Positions 35,965-38,826 of a stretch of DNA of 38,826 nt are shown piece after piece. The notes beneath the pieces were generated by a model. It searched no databases and was not told the origin of the DNA. It saw only the letters and a program-made list of their open reading frames with translations. The DNA comes from Candidatus Saccharimonadota bacterium (lineage in GTDB: Bacteria; Patescibacteriota; Saccharimonadia; Saccharimonadales; Saccharimonadaceae). The translations under genes and the position numbers were made by a program. The number at the start of each line of letters is the position of its first letter. Position 1 is the stretch's first letter. The stretch is from positions 1 through 38,826 of the forward strand of contig JAFQYO010000012.1 in assembly GCA_017406405.1 (NCBI GenBank), in the 5' to 3' direction.

Positions 35965-38826
35965 ATGAAATTAAAAGAAAAAAAATTAGGAAAAATTAAA
36001 GAAACAATTATTTTTGGCCGAGCGCTAAAAGGGTCGTTTGCTGCTTTGGCCATTTTTGTTTTAGCTTTTGTCTTTATGCCGTATATTATCGCGAAAGCGA
36101 ATGCATCGAATACGGTTGATTTGGACATAAACTGGGGAGCAGTGAGTTTGACTCTCGACCCGGATTATGAAGCGACGCAAGGTGGTGGTTCGATTGATGA
36201 TGTGGGACATGGTGATGTTGAGTTTGGAGAAATTACGCCGACAGAGAGTAATACCTCGACTGGAAATTATGGGACGATGAAAGTCGAGAAGAAGACGCTT
36301 GCTGTAACCACTACAGGGAAGTATTATACTATTTATCTTTCCACCTCCGGTAGTGAACAAGATTTAGTGAGAGTCGGTGATTCTGGTGCTTCTATCTCGA
36401 AGACTGATGGTACCTGGGCGAGCCCAGTAGCATTTAATGAAAGCGGATGGGGTTTCGCGGTTCCTGGCACGAATATCCCGGCTAGCTCGTCGAGCAGTAC
36501 TCTTCCGGCATTTACGACTGACTGCGATAGTAGCGCTTATCTTGATACTGATTTGACTGTTGCGACGGGTGGAGATTGTTATACCGATGCAACCTGGGCG
36601 CAAGTACCGGCTTCTGGTAGTCCGCAACAGATCGTGAAGAAGCAGACTAATAATACGAGCGGTTTTGCGAATGATACAACTGACGTGTTTTATGGGACGA
36701 TGATCGATACTGGGGTGATGGCGGGAACTTATCAGCAGGAGATTGTTTATACGGCGCTTGCAAGTTCGCAGAGTTTGGATAAGGTAAGTACGAATTTAGC
36801 TAGGACCGTGAGGTATGGGGCGGCTGGTGATACACAGACGATTTCTTTCGACCTTGCTGAAAGTGCGCAGAGTAGCAGTATAAGCGCGGACGATGTCGAG
36901 GTTTATGTTGTGCCGCATAGCGTTATTTCGGCGAGCCCGGTTTATGATAGCACGACCGGCGAGTACGACGTGAGTAGTCTTGACCCAGATGATTATCAAC
37001 AGTGTGATGTTCAGACCTTTAGTATCGACAATCAGAGGAGTACTTTGACCTGTAATATGCCTGTCGGGCAGATTGTTGATGACCAGACGGCGGGGTCGAT
37101 TGCGACGGATTCGATAAGAGCCGGTAAATATGATTATTGGGTGCACATTAAAGGATATAATTATAATTATATAAGTAAGGTTGATAACGGGAATAGAGAG
37201 GCCTTTGCTTATGTCGGGCTTCAGAGTACGTATTATGGCGCGGATGGTGAAGCGCATTATGTGACGACTATGCAGGAGATGGAGACAAAGTACTGTAATA
37301 ATACGTATAAGTGGGGGAAGAATGATGATTATACGTCGGTGCTGAGCGGGAACGTTGGTGTGAATGGGTTGAGAACTAACGGGATTCTTTATGCGCCGAG
37401 CGTTGATGTGAGCACTGGGACAGTTTCCTGGTCGGCTTTGAGCGGAAACGCTAGCGATAGCGGAACTCTTAGTAAAGGAAGCTTTAACTTGCTCGATACC
37501 AGGGACGGAAAAAGATATGTTGTTAGGAGATATAATACCGGGGATTGTTGGATGGCGCAGAACTTGAACCTTGACCTTTATGCGGGCGTTACGCTTACTC
37601 CGGACGATACAAACCTACATGGCAGGAACTGGAGTTTGGAAAGCAAGCCTGTTAGCAGTGCGGCTGAACCGAATCCGGGATGGACTGCTGATGGTGGTTC
37701 GACACGTGAAGCATGGCAGATTGCGCACGGGCTCGAGACGGTTACCTTGAAACAATATAATTATACTAATGGCGCGTGGGACGATGGAACTGTCCTCGGA
37801 GCTTGTACTGGCGGTACCTATACTTCGCCGTGTTTCGCGGTGACGACGGGAAGCAAGTATTATAAGATTGCGGATCAGGCTGATGTCGCTGCGGGACGAG
37901 CATCGAACGTTGGAGATAGGTTCGAAGTTACTGATGCGATTGCGGCGGATTTGTATAGTAGCGAGGGTTATACGACTGCGGTGAGGGCGTTTAGCGGAGG
38001 GATGCCTATCTTTGGGGAAGTTACTTATCAAGTTAAGAAGATAGACGCCGTTACTAGTAGTACTACGGGATGGACCAGCCAGAATGTGGCAGCGGACGGA
38101 AGTCTGATTGGGAATAATTCAAGTTCTTGTACGTTCTCGTTCTATAATGACCGCTTAGCGAGTACGACTGCTTGTGTTTTGACGACGACTGGCGATCCGA
38201 TTATTACACAGAAAGGTAGCGCAGCAGGAAGCGCATCCAATGCAAGTGCCGGGATGTCTGGTTATGGTATGAGCGTTACGGCGATTTCGATGGATATGAA
38301 TGGCGACCCGATTAGCTTTATGAATAATACAGGGACTGCAACAACTTTGGAGTTTGATAGTGATACTTCCTCGACAGTTACTTGGCCGTTTGCTACTAAC
38401 GCTGGCGACTTTAGATGGGAACGCCGAGGTGGGGATGGTGCACACGTGTATGATTATGGTCCAGTAGAATATGGTGCGATTACGTTCAATGAAAGTACAG
38501 GGGCGATGGTGGGAACACACGGAGCTGGTACGGCTTGTTCGAATGTTGGTCTTGTTTCCGGTACTTTGAAGGATAGCGATGATAATACGGTAGAATACTT
38601 GAGCTGTTTGGATAGCAACGGACAAGCAAAGGCAGAGACTACGGTTGATGGCAACTGGTACTCCTGGTATGCCGCCGTCGCCGGCTCCTCCCTCTCTTCC
38701 TTCTCCGGCGTCAACGCAACTGACAGTATATGCCCGAAGGGCTGGCAACTACCTACTTATTCCGGAGATAAGTCCTTTAATAACTTATTTGTCAATGGAG
38801 ACTTAAGCTACGGCATGAGTAACTCC
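35965..38826 (+). CDS. Large secreted FISUMP-domain surface protein (partial, C-terminus outside window)
   Basis: The frame is open from the ATG at 35965 to the window edge (954 codons). A basic start and hydrophobic helix (about 22-46, ending KANA) form a signal peptide or anchor. Residues 50-510 are a Ser/Thr/Gly-rich beta-type exodomain with scattered cysteines. Residues about 505-545 (LLDTRDGKRYVVRRYNTGDCWMAQNLNL) match the first half of the Fibrobacter succinogenes major paralogous domain (FISUMP), and about 897-935 (NWYSWYAAVAG...DSICPKGWQLPT) match its second half; some 350 residues of unrelated sequence lie between. FISUMP proteins are abundant predicted exoproteins in Saccharibacteria; their function is unknown, and adhesion is a guess. 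Base composition changes abruptly at about 38656. Confidence 0.87.
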   Translation, partial: MKLKEKKLGKIKETIIFGRALKGSFAALAIFVLAFVFMPYIIAKANASNTVDLDINWGAVSLTLDPDYEATQGGGSIDDVGHGDVEFGEITPTESNTSTGNYGTMKVEKKTLAVTTTGKYYTIYLSTSGSEQDLVRVGDSGASISKTDGTWASPVAFNESGWGFAVPGTNIPASSSSSTLPAFTTDCDSSAYLDTDLTVATGGDCYTDATWAQVPASGSPQQIVKKQTNNTSGFANDTTDVFYGTMIDTGVMAGTYQQEIVYTALASSQSLDKVSTNLARTVRYGAAGDTQTISFDLAESAQSSSISADDVEVYVVPHSVISASPVYDSTTGEYDVSSLDPDDYQQCDVQTFSIDNQRSTLTCNMPVGQIVDDQTAGSIATDSIRAGKYDYWVHIKGYNYNYISKVDNGNREAFAYVGLQSTYYGADGEAHYVTTMQEMETKYCNNTYKWGKNDDYTSVLSGNVGVNGLRTNGILYAPSVDVSTGTVSWSALSGNASDSGTLSKGSFNLLDTRDGKRYVVRRYNTGDCWMAQNLNLDLYAGVTLTPDDTNLHGRNWSLESKPVSSAAEPNPGWTADGGSTREAWQIAHGLETVTLKQYNYTNGAWDDGTVLGACTGGTYTSPCFAVTTGSKYYKIADQADVAAGRASNVGDRFEVTDAIAADLYSSEGYTTAVRAFSGGMPIFGEVTYQVKKIDAVTSSTTGWTSQNVAADGSLIGNNSSSCTFSFYNDRLASTTACVLTTTGDPIITQKGSAAGSASNASAGMSGYGMSVTAISMDMNGDPISFMNNTGTATTLEFDSDTSSTVTWPFATNAGDFRWERRGGDGAHVYDYGPVEYGAITFNESTGAMVGTHGAGTACSNVGLVSGTLKDSDDNTVEYLSCLDSNGQAKAETTVDGNWYSWYAAVAGSSLSSFSGVNATDSICPKGWQLPTYSGDKSFNNLFVNGDLSYGMSNS

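Noticed and set aside
36061-38748. Minus-strand frames up to 197 codons opposite the FISUMP gene
   Set aside because: They are Arg/Ser/Ile-rich shadow translations; the plus frame is open for 954 codons with a perfect promoter and ribosome site.
1-38826. Possible recoding of UGA (as in Gracilibacteria/SR1)
   Set aside because: recF, the PP2C gene and the Ser-rich protein end sensibly at TGA, and long genes contain no in-frame TGA.
1-38826. CRISPR arrays, insertion sequences, integrases, rRNA genes
   Set aside because: No regular repeat-spacer array, transposase-like protein, terminal inverted repeats or rRNA-like sequence was found by reading.

Overview
The window reads as the replication-origin region of a small-genome Candidate Phyla Radiation bacterium, most likely a Saccharibacteria (TM7) epibiont. 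The basis is the gene order rpmH-rnpA-yidC-jag beside dnaA-dnaN-recF, a relaxase-free type IV secretion (T4SS) cluster with several VirB2-like pilins, FISUMP-domain and LGFP-repeat surface proteins, and the near absence of biosynthetic genes. The standard genetic code fits: TGA ends several ORFs. The lineage is inferred from gene content, not from rRNA.

Layout. 1-2.5 kb: minus-strand surface genes (a partial LGFP-repeat exoprotein, a Ser-rich anchored protein) and a LexA-type DNA-binding protein without a protease domain. This unit diverges from a LytR-CpsA-Psr (LCP) cell-wall gene across a palindromic -10 element. 4.4-6.5 kb: jag, yidC, rnpA, rpmH (minus). 6.5-10.5 kb: dnaA, oriC, dnaN, recF (plus); the dnaA-dnaN gap holds DnaA boxes, 20-bp repeats and a DnaA-trio-like tract next to an AT-rich stretch.

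10.5-25.2 kb: the T4SS region. Six minus-strand genes encode a VirB6/TrbL-like channel protein, a PrgI-family protein, a VirB4 ATPase carried as two overlapping genes, a 1204-residue five-domain wall hydrolase (SGNH, M23, lysozyme-like, CHAP-like, GH3/NagZ) and an anchored accessory protein. Four VirB2-like pilins diverge from it, and a fifth overlaps the comF tail in antisense. An Hsp20 gene lies among them. No coupling protein (VirD4), relaxase or VirB8/9/10 gene is seen here.

25.3-38.8 kb: three tRNAs (Ser-GCU, Arg-GCG, Ser-CGA), a GT-C-like membrane protein, two small proteins, groES-groEL under a CIRCE operator, a MurE-like ligase convergent with a truncated Mur-ligase paralogue, two unknown coupled genes, a PP2C phosphatase, a HIT hydrolase, and the first 954 residues of a large FISUMP exoprotein that runs off the window.

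Theme: the replication core sits beside machinery for surface adhesion, wall opening and secretion or uptake, as expected for an organism living on another cell. Many genes start 6-10 nt after an extended -10 box, often the exact 11-mer TGTGATATAAT, which points to widespread leaderless transcription. No rRNA, CRISPR array, transposase or prophage gene was seen.
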